In this document: piece after piece, positions 9,097-18,762 of the stretch | Layout: the number at the start of each line of letters is the position of its first letter | Numbering within the stretch: the first letter of the stretch is position 1 | Assembly: GCA_903879705.1 (NCBI GenBank) | Contig: CAIRMO010000077.1 | Coordinates: 18,688-82,687 of the forward strand | Source: an uncultured Candidatus Competibacteraceae bacterium | GTDB taxonomy: Bacteria; Pseudomonadota; Gammaproteobacteria; Competibacterales; Competibacteraceae | DNA length: 64,000 nt | Direction of reading: 5' to 3' | Made by a program: the position numbers and the translations under genes | The notes under the pieces: generated by a model | Seen by the model: the letters and a program-made list of their open reading frames with translations, nothing else | Told to the model about the DNA's origin: nothing | Databases searched by the model: none

Positions 9097-9231
9097 CCGC
9101 CGCTGTTGACCATTGACGTGTGGGAACACGCCTACCATCCGGATTATCAGAACCGGCGGCCCGATGATGTCGCCGCGGTGCTGGACGGACTGATCAACCG
9201 GGAGTTCGCCGCGAACAACCTGGCGGCCTGA
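9097..9231 (+). pseudogene. Relic of the C-terminus of Fe/Mn superoxide dismutase
   Basis: The in-frame segment [19 protein letters not shown] followed by [22 protein letters not shown] matches the C-terminal metal-binding part of iron superoxide dismutases (DVWEHAYY-DYxNxRPxY...INWEFVxxNL). The metal ligands Asp and His of DVWEHAY survive; the normal tryptophan of NWEF is Arg. Nothing upstream in the same frame resembles the other 150 or so residues, so this is a fragment. The open frame it sits in extends back to 8956 without SOD-like sequence. I see nothing coding with confidence in 8728-9096. Confidence 0.75.
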
Positions 9232-9259
9232 CGTTTCACAATGGATTAAGGGGTAACGC

Positions 9260-10783
9260 ATGTATATCGGTGATTATCTTGGCCGGCGGGCAATCTACAG
9301 TCCGGAGGCGCTGGCGATCGTGGACGCCGGCAAGGCCCCGGAACTGCGATTGACTTATGCCCGGATGAACGAACGCGCCAACCGACTGGCTAACGCGCTG
9401 TCCGCCGCCGGCATCGGCAAGGGCGACCGGGTGGCGATGCTGGCCCTGGACGGCGTGGAGCATCTCGACCTGCTGTTCGCCTGTGGCAAGTTGGGCGCGA
9501 TTCATACTGCGCTCAACTGGCGACTGCACTGGCGCGAATTGCAACACATTCTGGCCGACGTGACCCCGACGGTGCTGATTTACGACGATTCGTTCCGTGA
9601 CCGCGTTGCGCAACTGGCGCAGGCGGAGACTCCGGTGCGTTGCTGGATTCACCTGGACGGAACCGGGGTTCCCGGCAGTCTGGAGTTCAACGCGCTGCTG
9701 GCGGGTTCGCCCGTCACTCCTTGCCACTGCGAAACGCTGGGGGAAGAAGACATCGCGGCGATCGTCTTCACCGGCGGCACAACCGGCCTGCCCAAGGGAG
9801 CGCGCATCAGCCACCGCCAGATCGCCTGGAACAGCCTCAACACGCTGATTCATGACCTGGGGCACGGCGACGTGTATTTGAACGTATTCCCGATGTTTCA
9901 CATTGGCGGGCTGTTTGTCTACACCCTGCCGCAGATCGTTGTCGGCGGGACCACGGTATTGATGAAACGCTTTGATCCGGAGCGGGTGTTGCGGCTGATC
10001 GAACGGGAACGGGCAACGATCTTTGCCGCGGTGCCGGCGATGTATCAGATGCTGACTCAGACCCCGGCCTGGGCCGAGGCGAATTTGAGTTCGTTGCGAT
10101 TCTGCACCAGCGGCGGCGCACCCTTGCCCGTTCCCCTGATTGAGCAATACACCCGCGAAAAAGGTGTCCGGTTCAAGCAGGGCTTCGGCATGACCGAATT
10201 CGGGCCAGGGCTGTTCGCGCTGGCACCCGAAGACGCGATCCGCAAGGCCGGCAGCATTGGCCGGCCCAATTTCTATGTCGACGCCCGGATCGTCGATGCC
10301 AATAACCAGCCGCTGGGACCGAATCAGGTTGGCGAACTGGTGCTAAAAGGACCCAGCATCGCCTCCGGCTATTTCAACAGCGCCGCCGCCTGGGCGGAGG
10401 TCATCGATGCCGACGGCTGGTTTCACACAGGCGATCTGGCTCGTTACGACGAAGACTGGTATTTCACCATCGTCGACCGGCTGAAAGACCTGTTCATTTC
10501 CGGCGGCGAGAATGTCTATCCGGCGGAAATCGAAGCGGCGCTATACCGCCATCCAGCGGTGTTTCAGTGCGCGGTGGTCGGCATCCCGGACCCAAAATGG
10601 GGCGAGGTTGGCAAGGCATTCGTAGCGCTCAAGCCAGACGAAACCGCCAGCGCCGAGGAACTGCTGGCGCATCTCAGCGACTGCCTGGCCCGTTACAAAA
10701 TTCCCTGTCAGGTCGAGTTTCTGCCAGCGCTGCCCATTTCCGCAGCGGGCAAAGTGCTGCGGCGGGAGTTGCGTGAACGCTGA
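9260..10783 (+). CDS. AMP-dependent acyl-CoA synthetase
   Basis: A 507-aa member of the ANL superfamily (acyl/aryl-CoA ligases). The adenylate-forming signature is FTGGTTGLPKGARISH (about residue 170). GFGMTEFGPG, the WFHTGDLARYDEDWYF/DRLKDLFISGGENVYPAE hinge region and the catalytic lysine near the C-terminus in GKVLRRELRER are all present. It would activate a fatty or other carboxylic acid with ATP and load it onto CoA in the cytoplasm. The start ATG at 9260 follows AAGGGG. It is monocistronic and points toward the oxygenase gene on the other strand. Substrate chain length cannot be deduced; medium- or long-chain fatty acid is likely. Confidence 0.88.
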   Translation: MYIGDYLGRRAIYSPEALAIVDAGKAPELRLTYARMNERANRLANALSAAGIGKGDRVAMLALDGVEHLDLLFACGKLGAIHTALNWRLHWRELQHILADVTPTVLIYDDSFRDRVAQLAQAETPVRCWIHLDGTGVPGSLEFNALLAGSPVTPCHCETLGEEDIAAIVFTGGTTGLPKGARISHRQIAWNSLNTLIHDLGHGDVYLNVFPMFHIGGLFVYTLPQIVVGGTTVLMKRFDPERVLRLIERERATIFAAVPAMYQMLTQTPAWAEANLSSLRFCTSGGAPLPVPLIEQYTREKGVRFKQGFGMTEFGPGLFALAPEDAIRKAGSIGRPNFYVDARIVDANNQPLGPNQVGELVLKGPSIASGYFNSAAAWAEVIDADGWFHTGDLARYDEDWYFTIVDRLKDLFISGGENVYPAEIEAALYRHPAVFQCAVVGIPDPKWGEVGKAFVALKPDETASAEELLAHLSDCLARYKIPCQVEFLPALPISAAGKVLRRELRER

Positions 10784-10972
10784 CCAAAGCCAGTGCAAGA
10801 GACGGTCTAAAAATTAAATCCTTGATCTGCATCATAGTAGAGCCGGTTCCATATTAAATTTTCCTTCAAAATCAATGGCGAAGTTTTCGACAGTCTCATA
10901 GAGCAGGACGGGGTAGTTTAGCGCGGGCGCGGATCGTTTTCGTGTTGCCGTCCCGAACCGCGACCGTCCCGC

Positions 10973-13291
10973 TTACCCCGCCGCCAGCCGCGCCTGCTCC
11001 TTGAGGTCTTTCTTGCGCTGTTGCGCCCGCTTTTCGTAACTCGCCCGATTCTTGGTGCAAACCAGACCATAGGGACGCCCGCGCTGCTCGGTCACACAAT
11101 CGACATCGCAACCATTGCTCCGAATCGATTCCTCCACATGACTACGCTCGGCTTGGGCAGCTTTAAGAGTCCAGCTTTTGCAGGCAGGATCGGCCAGAAA
11201 GCCGCTGAGTTCAGTGCAATGGACGCACGGGCAAGTGATCGCGCTGGCTCGCTTCCAATCGCGAGGCGGCTCCAGCGGTTCGGCGATCCGGGTATTCAGA
11301 TGTGCCAGCGCCGCACCGCGCAATCGTTGCACCGCCGTCCCGTCCCGCACCGCCGCCCGGTCGGTCAAAGTCAAGGCGGCGGGTACGATCACCTCGTCCA
11401 GCCCATAGGTTTTCGGCCAAGCCAGCAAATACTCCACCGCCCGGTCGGCCCGCGCCGGATCCAGGAGACTCAGCGCGGTTAGCACATCAACCACGAAACC
11501 CGGCGTTACCTCCGACCGGGATCGCCTGCGCTGCTGCTCAAGTGGCGGCTCCCGCGCTGGATCACCGGGCATCGCCTGGATCAGCGCAATAGCGGCGGGA
11601 ATCAAATCGACAGTGCGCCGGGCATCCCGCGCTTCGATGGCGCAGCGCATCAGCAGATCGCCGCAGGCAGCAAGGGCTTTCGCCCCGTTCCGGATCATGA
11701 TGCGTTCGATTAGTTCGGCCACTTGGACCGGAGGCAACAAGCCGGCAGCCTGCATCAAAGCCGGGTTGTCGCTCTTGCCATAATCACCCGCCGCGGAAAT
11801 ATCGCTCAGAACAGCCACTATGCGCTCCGGATCGTTCAGCCAGGTCAAAGCGTTCAGCATCCTCGTGGCAGCGCTGTCGGACCCATCCTGCCAAGTGCCG
11901 CGGTCTTGCAGCGGCCAGGTCTGCAACATGTGACCAGCCAGTTCATGCGCCTCGCACCACAGCGACGATGTCGGATTTTTGCCACTCGCGATCCAGCCCT
12001 CGGTCAGTTCTTCCAGATAAGGCAAAGTAGCGGACAGCCCAGGCTGATTCAGCACCGCCAGCCACTGTCGACGCGGCCACAGCACCAGCGCCGCCCGGCG
12101 ATAGGTGCGATCAAAGGATGCGCCTTCATTACCGGTCGCTTCCTGAAAATGCAGTTCATCCGGTTCCAGGCCATCAAAAGCATTAGGCGGGCAGAGTTCC
12201 TGCTCATCAAACGGAAAATCCCCCCATGTAGGCCGTTTACCATTAACGCCTCGCCATTGGGAGATCGTGGTTTCGTGATCAAAAATCTCGCCCACCTCAA
12301 ATTGATCGTTATTGTCGTGGTGATGATCGTCATCCCGCCAGCGCCGGCGACGCGACCGGTAATAATCACCGTTGTATTCCGCGCTACCGCTTTCCGAAAT
12401 CGACACCCGCGCCAGATACACATCGCAATCGGCCTGTTTTGCCGCATCGACCAGTACGGCCACCGTTGCGGTATCCGCTCCTTTCAGGGCGTCGAAATCC
12501 AGTTCCGCTTCGGTGTAAACGTGTTCCAGGCAGTACAGCAGTTTGACGGGCGCGTCGCTGTCTGGCTGCGCCAACTCCGCCGCCCACTGGCGCAACAGCG
12601 CGGCAGCCTGAGCCTGCTCATTCGCGTAGTTGGGCGGTTGCGGCACCGGGTCGTTGCCGCGCCGCAGCAGGTTGTAAATCAGCGTCAGCCGGCACCCGGA
12701 GGTAATCGGCAGTACTTCGTGCATGCAGTCGGCGTAGAACGCTGCGAAGGCGACTTCCGACGGTTCCTCGCAACGCAACTCAAGCCGCTCCTCCCGGTCC
12801 AGGTGGCACACGATCAGTTCGCCGCCCTCGTAGATTGAGGGCAACACGATGACCAGGGTGGCAAACATGCCTGGCGCTTTCTCAGTGTCACGGTGGCTGA
12901 CAAAAAAGCTGCCCTCGTCGTAAATCAACAGCTTGTAAAGTTCGGCCGCAACCCGCCCGGTCACCCCCAGACTGGCGGCGGACCAGGTAACGATGTTGGT
13001 CAGGGTCTGGGTCCAGCCCACGCCTTCCAGGTGAACCCGGGCTTCTTCGATCTGCCAGGTACGGCGCACTTGCGTATCGACCAGGGTTTCCGCGCCGCGT
13101 CCGTAAGGAGCCTGTTCCGCAACCGCGATCAGTTGCTGCACCTGCACCGGCAGCACCGGCAGGGCAATCGGGCCGACTCCATCAACTGTCAGGCGGGGCG
13201 CGGATAGTTCGGTTATACCGGAAGCGTAAAAATCGCCCGGCCGCTGCACGGTACTTAGCGCCTTGGCCAGCTCGGTGGTGATCAATGACAT
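10973..13291 (-). CDS. Large 2-oxoglutarate/Fe(II) oxygenase-domain protein
   Basis: A 772-aa protein with an N-terminal prolyl-4-hydroxylase-like fold. HRDTEK (about 133) gives the first His and the Asp, CMHEVLPI (about 190) gives the second His, and GCRLTLIYNLL gives the 2-oxoglutarate-binding Arg. These are the expected iron and cosubstrate ligands, so it should be catalytic. A basic then Asp/His-rich stretch (RRRRWRDDDHHHD) follows at about 313. A long alpha-helical region comes next, then a C-terminal cysteine-containing module (CPCVHC about 675, later CDVDC, then LVCTKNRASYEKR). The start ATG has a strong AAGGAGA site. Only 36 nt separate it from the upstream amylase gene, suggesting co-transcription. 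The substrate is unknown. Confidence 0.75.
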   Translation of the reverse strand: MSLITTELAKALSTVQRPGDFYASGITELSAPRLTVDGVGPIALPVLPVQVQQLIAVAEQAPYGRGAETLVDTQVRRTWQIEEARVHLEGVGWTQTLTNIVTWSAASLGVTGRVAAELYKLLIYDEGSFFVSHRDTEKAPGMFATLVIVLPSIYEGGELIVCHLDREERLELRCEEPSEVAFAAFYADCMHEVLPITSGCRLTLIYNLLRRGNDPVPQPPNYANEQAQAAALLRQWAAELAQPDSDAPVKLLYCLEHVYTEAELDFDALKGADTATVAVLVDAAKQADCDVYLARVSISESGSAEYNGDYYRSRRRRWRDDDHHHDNNDQFEVGEIFDHETTISQWRGVNGKRPTWGDFPFDEQELCPPNAFDGLEPDELHFQEATGNEGASFDRTYRRAALVLWPRRQWLAVLNQPGLSATLPYLEELTEGWIASGKNPTSSLWCEAHELAGHMLQTWPLQDRGTWQDGSDSAATRMLNALTWLNDPERIVAVLSDISAAGDYGKSDNPALMQAAGLLPPVQVAELIERIMIRNGAKALAACGDLLMRCAIEARDARRTVDLIPAAIALIQAMPGDPAREPPLEQQRRRSRSEVTPGFVVDVLTALSLLDPARADRAVEYLLAWPKTYGLDEVIVPAALTLTDRAAVRDGTAVQRLRGAALAHLNTRIAEPLEPPRDWKRASAITCPCVHCTELSGFLADPACKSWTLKAAQAERSHVEESIRSNGCDVDCVTEQRGRPYGLVCTKNRASYEKRAQQRKKDLKEQARLAAG

Positions 13292-13327
13292 CGATTTTCT
13301 CCTTAATCTCCTCAGTGAATTAGCGGG

Positions 13328-15463
13328 TTAGCGCAGATAAACTCCGTCTTCGCCGATTTTACCTGGGCCGTCGAGAACGTAGATACCGGCAGAGTTGCCC
13401 TGAACATGGAAGGACAAATTGCCATTGCCGACCTGAACCTCGCGGCCGCTTACTACATCGCGGTAAACCCCGTTCCAGACTCCGCCGACGCTGATGTGCT
13501 GATTGCCGCCTATCGCCAGTCCGACCACTGCATAACTGCCGCTGTCCTCATGGTGACGGACAAAGCTCAACCCGTTGCCCCATTCGTTGATTTGACTCAT
13601 GGGCGCTTTTTGCAGGGCGGGAATGACGCGCCGAATCTGATTGAGCCGTTTGAGGTGCTGATAGAGCGGATGGCTTTGGGTCTGGGCCATCCGCTCGTCG
13701 GTCAAATGATCGCCGAAATAGGCGCGACCGGTTTGATCCAGGGTGTCGTCGTTGCCGATCACATCCTGCGGCGCGCCTTTCATGAATTCGATTTCCTCAC
13801 CGTAATACAGGCAGGGAATACCACGCACCGTCCACAACAGGTTATAAGCCGCCGCCGCCATCCACTGCTCACCCTTGAAGCGGAAGCGAAAATCGTTGTC
13901 CGGGCCAACATCGTGATTTTGCAGGAAGGTCACTAATTCCGTGGCGTTGCCATAAATCCAGTCCATTTCCAACACGCGCCCAACTCCATCATAACTGCCC
14001 CGGCTAAGATTATCGCGGAAGGTGGAGAACAAGCCAAAATCGAGTTGCGGGAAACCGGAATCGCCGCCGGAATTGGGATCGCGGGGATCGTGGCCAAGTC
14101 GCGTATACCACCACGGACGGATAAAAGATGGGCCATTATCGCCGCCGCCCATATCGCCCCAGCCATAGCCCTTGACCAGATTCTCGCCGAAGACGAACAG
14201 GCCGGGTTTATGCGTTTTCCAGGCGTTGACATACTCCAGCAGGTTATCGCGGGGAACGTGTTTAACGGTATCAAGCCGCAGCGCATCGACGCCCATGTCG
14301 AGATAGTGGTTAATCGAGCCGATCAGATAATCCTTGACGTTCTGGCGGTCGGTGGCAAGATTGATGCAGTCGCCGGCGATATGCTTCAACTGTACTGCCG
14401 CGCTTTCCCAGTCGCCGCCGCAGATAAAGCCGTGCTGCATATACCAGTCAGGATCGAGCGTCTGGGCGTCAATGCCGAAGAAACGGCCCGGATTATAGCC
14501 AGGCTGGGGAATGGTCTCGCCGGTTTTCGGATCAACCAGTGAAACTTTGCCATTTGGATCGGTGTTATGCCGCTCCTGATACCAGTCCGGCGCGACCGGA
14601 TTATCAATGTCATCGCGGTTCAACCAGGCGTAATTGCCGAGATTGCCTTGATAGGGACCGTGATTCACCCGGCCCGATTCGGAACCTTGCGGGACGTAGT
14701 ATTTAATCGGCAGATGGTCAATATGCACCTTGCCGCGAATCCCGTATTGGCAGGAATGATTAACCACCACATCCTGAATAATCTTGAGGCCACGTTGATG
14801 CGCCTCGTCGATCAAATTCTGATAGGTCGCATCCGGCGATTCCAGGCGGGGATCAATCCGGGTCCAGTCGTAAGCGTGATAACCATGGTAATCCAGGCCA
14901 CTGCGATTCTCGACCGGCGGCGTGATCCAGATCGCGGTAAAACCGAGATCGCGGATGTAGTCCAGACGCTGAATCAGACCCTTGAAATCCCCGCGCCAAT
15001 GCGGGTCTTCCGGCTGGCCGGTCTGGCGGTTGAACTTGATCCGGTCGCGGCAAAAAAAGCTGATTGACGGATCGCCCTCGTAAAAGCGGGCGGTTAGCAG
15101 GAAATAAATAGTCTCCTCGCGGAAATCCTTGCCTGATGGCGTGAGGGACACGGGGCGCGGGGAGCGCGGGGCAACAATGGCTGCCGAAGCGTCCAGGCGT
15201 TGGTCATACCATTGACCGTCCCGATAGAACCCATCCCGGTCCCGCCGTAAATCGCTGGTTTGGCAACCCTGGTTATCGTTGAACAGAAGATCGACCGCGC
15301 TGATGCCATTAAAGCAGTAAACGAACCAGCCCTCGTCTTCCATGATCATTGCGACGCCAGGCCAGGCTGAAGCGCGGCCACCCGGCTGGGCATTCCAATA
15401 ATGAATATGGACGGTATCCGCCCAGTCGGCGGGTTTCTGGAAGTAAAGCGTCAGTTGAGACAT
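13328..15463 (-). CDS. GH13 alpha-amylase with N-terminal starch-binding module
   Basis: A 711-aa protein. The N-terminal 85 or so residues (MSQLTLYFQKP... HIHYWN...WPG) look like a CBM26/25-type starch-binding module. The GH13 catalytic barrel follows with all conserved regions: DVVNHS, GVDALRLDTVKHV (nucleophile Asp, about residue 393), FVFGENL (acid Glu, about 424) and FLQNHDVG (Asp, about 519). A C-terminal beta domain ends the protein. There is no signal peptide, so as read it acts in the cytoplasm on glycogen or imported dextrins, which fits a glycogen-cycling organism. It lies directly upstream of the oxygenase gene on the same strand. Confidence 0.9.
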   Translation of the reverse strand: MSQLTLYFQKPADWADTVHIHYWNAQPGGRASAWPGVAMIMEDEGWFVYCFNGISAVDLLFNDNQGCQTSDLRRDRDGFYRDGQWYDQRLDASAAIVAPRSPRPVSLTPSGKDFREETIYFLLTARFYEGDPSISFFCRDRIKFNRQTGQPEDPHWRGDFKGLIQRLDYIRDLGFTAIWITPPVENRSGLDYHGYHAYDWTRIDPRLESPDATYQNLIDEAHQRGLKIIQDVVVNHSCQYGIRGKVHIDHLPIKYYVPQGSESGRVNHGPYQGNLGNYAWLNRDDIDNPVAPDWYQERHNTDPNGKVSLVDPKTGETIPQPGYNPGRFFGIDAQTLDPDWYMQHGFICGGDWESAAVQLKHIAGDCINLATDRQNVKDYLIGSINHYLDMGVDALRLDTVKHVPRDNLLEYVNAWKTHKPGLFVFGENLVKGYGWGDMGGGDNGPSFIRPWWYTRLGHDPRDPNSGGDSGFPQLDFGLFSTFRDNLSRGSYDGVGRVLEMDWIYGNATELVTFLQNHDVGPDNDFRFRFKGEQWMAAAAYNLLWTVRGIPCLYYGEEIEFMKGAPQDVIGNDDTLDQTGRAYFGDHLTDERMAQTQSHPLYQHLKRLNQIRRVIPALQKAPMSQINEWGNGLSFVRHHEDSGSYAVVGLAIGGNQHISVGGVWNGVYRDVVSGREVQVGNGNLSFHVQGNSAGIYVLDGPGKIGEDGVYLR

Positions 15464-15527
15464 TTAGGTGGGATTCCAAGGCAGAGAGAACGGTAGAAAG
15501 ACTAAAGTGAAACGCCATCAGCGCAAA

Positions 15528-16079
15528 TCAAACAGGCGTCACCCCGACTCCATAGATCGCCAAGGTGGCATCACGAGAAAGCGCTTCATCGGTTTTACCA
15601 GCGACTGCACGATCATGATGCGATCGGATGAATCGTTGTGAATCGACGGCAGGCTATTGACCATCGCCGTGTACCGCTAGGTCACCAGCAGTTCCCGGTA
15701 GCCGGCCTGGGCAAATAATACCAATTTCCAGTAGGTTTTCGCATTTAGCTCTCCCGGGTTCCGTCATTCCCGCGAATGCGGGAATCCAGTCAGCCGCTGA
15801 AAAATCTGGATACCCGCTTTCGCGGGTATGACGAACGGGGTGGTTTTTGATCTGAAAAAGATAAAATCTATCGGGGAAACCGTATAACTTGGCCGCGCGT
15901 ACCCAGATCGGCATGTCGCCTCGCTTCAGCGCGTATTTGATGGCAACCTCCCAAACCGAGGCGGCGCTAGCATAAATCCCGTTCGTCAGGTTTTCAATCA
16001 GTCGTTGCGCCAAGCCCCCCAAGGACGGGTGGAACCGATCAAGGCACAGAGCGCGATCTGGGTGTCGAGTAACAAACAG
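15528..16079 (-). pseudogene. vapC: vapC-type PIN toxin, broken by frameshifts and a repeat insertion
   Basis: Pieces of one PIN-domain toxin can be read in order. CLLLDTQIALCALIGSTR (16079 downward) carries the first catalytic Asp. After a frameshift comes IYASAASVWEVAIKYALKRG (about 15960). Then, after the palindromic insertion at 15762-15833, AQAGYRELLVT. After an in-frame stop comes LPSIHNDSSDRIMIVQSLV. After a second frameshift come LSRDATLAIYGVGVTPV and the stop at 15528-15530. This order matches VapC (LLLDTHxAL, SAASxWEIAIK, LPPLHxDPFDRMLVAQAL, TxDxxLAxYG). A short frame just upstream ending in AEVIALFLGNH could be the antitoxin tail. It cannot make an active toxin. Confidence 0.75.
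15762..15833. repeat. 72-bp palindromic repeat inserted in vapC
   Basis: Near-perfect 28-bp terminal inverted repeats face each other across a short centre. The left arm begins CGTCATTCCCGCGAATGCGG and the right arm, read in reverse complement, begins CGTCATACCCGCGAAAGCGG. Each arm is itself a small hairpin. This is the widespread bacterial repeat whose translation reads like HTRESGYP...IPAFAGMT. A half-size relative is at 57103-57136. It interrupts the vapC relic and is probably a miniature element moved in trans. Confidence 0.8.
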
Positions 16080-16395
16080 ACTTAATGATTCCCCAAAAAC
16101 AGGGCGATTACCTCGGCGTTGTGCCGGTCGAGGAAATTGCCTTGAGTATTTACGGTTGTCGATACCGGGATATTAAATGAATACTCCTCACCGGGAGTAA
16201 TATTCAGAGCCGATTCCAGCTTATCCCCAAGGCGCATTTATGAACATCACCCACATCATCCGCTTGGACAAAGCCCCGCTTCCCCCACCCGGCGGCGCAC
16301 GATCAACGACCAGACCCGCGGCCACACCGAGGCCGCCGGCGCACACGAACTGGTGCTGTTCCAAGGCCTGTCGCCATAACCAGCCCGATCCTGCC

Positions 16396-17085
16396 ATGCC
16401 TACTATTCTGGTCGTTGATGACGATCCTCACATCCGCGAAGTGATCAGTTTTGCTTTGCAAAAGGCCGGCTTCGCCACGCTGGAGGCTGAGAACGGGGCA
16501 CAAGCGCTGACCCGGTTCCAGGAGGCCAACCCGGATCTGGTGGTGCTGGACATCGTCATGCCCGAGCTGGATGGGACCGAGGTGTGCAAGGCGTTGCGCC
16601 GAACCAGCGCGGTTCCCATCGTGTTTCTGTCCTCGCGTGACGATGAAGTGGATCGCATTCTCGGGCTGGAGTTGGGCGGCGACGACTATGTGACCAAGCC
16701 GTTCAGCCCCCGCGAACTGACCGCGCGAGTGCGGGCCATTCTGCGGCGCGGCAAGGGCGAAGCGCCGGACGGGGTCGCTGCGGGCGAACACCGGATGGAA
16801 CACGGGCGGTTGCGGCTGGATCTGGATCGCTACACCGCGTTTTGGCAGGACCAGGAGGTGGTGCTGACCCTCACCGAGTTCGGCATTCTGCGGACTCTGC
16901 TCGGTCATCCGGGCAAGGTGTTCAACCGCGATCAATTGATGGATGGCAGCTATCAGGACTACCGGGTAGTCAGCGACCGCACCATCGACAGTCATGTCCG
17001 CCGGGTGCGCGCCAAGTTTAAAGCGATGGGCGCGGATCCCATTGAAACGCTGCATGGCATCGGCTACCGGTTGGGGATTTGTTGA
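16396..17085 (+). CDS. OmpR-family response regulator
   Basis: A 229-aa two-component regulator. The receiver domain has the acidic pair DDD (8-10), phospho-acceptor Asp52 (VVLDIVMPELDG) and Lys101 (YVTKPFSP). The C-terminal winged helix (about 130-229) ends with SHVRRVRAKFKAMGADPIETLHGIGYRL. I use the ATG at 16396 because it gives the family length and begins MPTILVVDDD; the frame runs back to 16240 but the extra 52 residues are not family-like. Its TGA (17083-17085) is directly followed by the ATG of the kinase gene, so the pair is co-translated. The target genes are not evident. Confidence 0.9.
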   Translation: MPTILVVDDDPHIREVISFALQKAGFATLEAENGAQALTRFQEANPDLVVLDIVMPELDGTEVCKALRRTSAVPIVFLSSRDDEVDRILGLELGGDDYVTKPFSPRELTARVRAILRRGKGEAPDGVAAGEHRMEHGRLRLDLDRYTAFWQDQEVVLTLTEFGILRTLLGHPGKVFNRDQLMDGSYQDYRVVSDRTIDSHVRRVRAKFKAMGADPIETLHGIGYRLGIC

Positions 17086-18705
17086 ATGGCATCGCCCCGG
17101 CCCCGCCTCAAACTGCGCTATCTGCTGCTGGCGGTGAATTTGACGGTGCTGTGGCTGCCGCTGCTGGGACTGGAGGCGTTGCGGCTGTACGACAGCGCGC
17201 TGGTGCGCCAGACCGAGTCGGAACTGATAGCCCAGGCGGCATTCGTTGCCGCCAGTTACCGCGCTGCTCTGACCCGGCGGGCCCCGCACCTCGTAGCCAA
17301 TCCAGGCTATGGCGTCCCGCTGGCCGCGCCTTGGCGGGAACTGTATGACCGCGAACCCCGCTGGCGGCCCCGCCCGGCGCGACTGGATCTGGCTGAGGAG
17401 CCGGTGTCCCCGCCGCCGCCAGAGACGACAGAACCACCTACCCCGGTTGATTCTTACGCCCAGGCGGTCGGTCAGGAACTGCAAGCGCTGTTACAGGATG
17501 CACAAGTCATGACCCTGGCGGGGATTGCCGTGGCTGACGCGCAGGGCACGGTGGTGGCCACCACCGGCCCTAGCCTGGGTCGTTCCCTGACTGCGTTCGA
17601 CGAAGTACGGCGGGCCTTGACCGGCGAGCCGGTGAGTTCGTTGCGCCAGCGTATTTCTGACGCGCTGCCGCCGGCGATTGACTCGATCAGTCGCGGTACG
17701 CCACTGCGGGTGTTCGTCGCCGCGCCGATTCTCCAGGATCAGCGGATCGTCGCGGCGGTCCTGCTGTGGCGCACCCCGATTTCGCTCTCGCAAGTGCTTC
17801 ATGGCAAACGCTATCACCTGCTGTTGGCGGCGATGTTGCTGCTGGGTACCGTGGCGCTGATGTCAGTGTTCACCTCCCTGACCGTGGTGCGGCCACTGCA
17901 GGCGCTGGTGCGACAGGCGCAGCGTGCGACCGCCGGGGAAAAGGGCGTAGTCGCGCCGCTAGCCTATCCGGTCACGCAGGAAATGGCCGATTTGTCGCAG
18001 GCCGTGACCACGATGGCCCGGTATCTGGAACAGCGCACCGACTATATCCGCAGCTTCGCTGCCCAGGTTTCCCACGAGTTCAAAACCCCGCTGGCGGCGA
18101 TCCGGGGTGCGGTGGAATTGCTGCGCGATCATCTCGCCACGATGACCGCCGCCGAACGTGATCGGTTTTTAGGGAATCTGGATCAGGATGCCGCCCGGCT
18201 GGAACGGCTGGTGCGGCGCGTGCTGGAACTGGCCCGCGCCGATGTGATGCAGGCTTCAGCCACTGACCGGGCCGAGGTTGCTGTGATGGTTCGTCACTTG
18301 GCCGCCCGTTACGCGGATGCCGGGTTCCAGGTGATGGTGATTGAACCGTTGCCGTCAGTTACCGTGGCGATGACCGAGGACGTGCTGGAATCGATTTTGA
18401 GCAATGTGCTGGATAACGCCCGGCAACACGGCGGCGATGTGGTCAGGGTGGCGGTGATCGGCCTTGCGCCCGATCCTGCCGTACTGATTGAGATCAGTGA
18501 CAACGGTCCGGGCATTTCAGCGGCTAATACGGCGCGGGTGTTCGAGCCGTTTTTCACCACTGCTCGCCAGCAGGGCGGGACGGGCCTGGGTTTGGCGGTG
18601 GTGAAATCCCTGGTGATCGCTCATGGCGGCAGCATTGAACTGGGGGAAAGCAGCGCAGGCGTTCGGCTGCGGATCAGGTTGCCACTTGGGATCACGAATC
18701 GATGA
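17086..18705 (+). CDS. Membrane sensor histidine kinase (CreC-like layout)
   Basis: A 539-aa kinase. A first membrane helix lies at about 11-30, then a periplasmic sensor region with a Pro-rich stretch (about 105-120), a second helix at about 243-268, and a HAMP linker. The HisKA domain has SHEFKTPLAAIRGAVELL, with His330 as phospho-acceptor. The HATPase has the N box (NVLDNARQHGG), G1 (ISDNGPGI) and G2 (GTGLGLAVVKSL). All catalytic elements are intact. It is encoded immediately after its response regulator. The periplasmic region resembles that of CreC-type or broad two-component sensors, but the signal it senses is not recognisable. Confidence 0.88.
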   Translation: MASPRPRLKLRYLLLAVNLTVLWLPLLGLEALRLYDSALVRQTESELIAQAAFVAASYRAALTRRAPHLVANPGYGVPLAAPWRELYDREPRWRPRPARLDLAEEPVSPPPPETTEPPTPVDSYAQAVGQELQALLQDAQVMTLAGIAVADAQGTVVATTGPSLGRSLTAFDEVRRALTGEPVSSLRQRISDALPPAIDSISRGTPLRVFVAAPILQDQRIVAAVLLWRTPISLSQVLHGKRYHLLLAAMLLLGTVALMSVFTSLTVVRPLQALVRQAQRATAGEKGVVAPLAYPVTQEMADLSQAVTTMARYLEQRTDYIRSFAAQVSHEFKTPLAAIRGAVELLRDHLATMTAAERDRFLGNLDQDAARLERLVRRVLELARADVMQASATDRAEVAVMVRHLAARYADAGFQVMVIEPLPSVTVAMTEDVLESILSNVLDNARQHGGDVVRVAVIGLAPDPAVLIEISDNGPGISAANTARVFEPFFTTARQQGGTGLGLAVVKSLVIAHGGSIELGESSAGVRLRIRLPLGITNR

Positions 18706-18762
18706 ATAACACCATAAAGCGGCCCAGGAATATCGGTCCGGTCAGTGGCACCAACGACGGCT

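Noticed and set aside
11723..12838. 371-codon plus-strand open frame opposite the oxygenase gene
   Set aside because: Antisense to a gene with intact catalytic motifs and a strong ribosome site.
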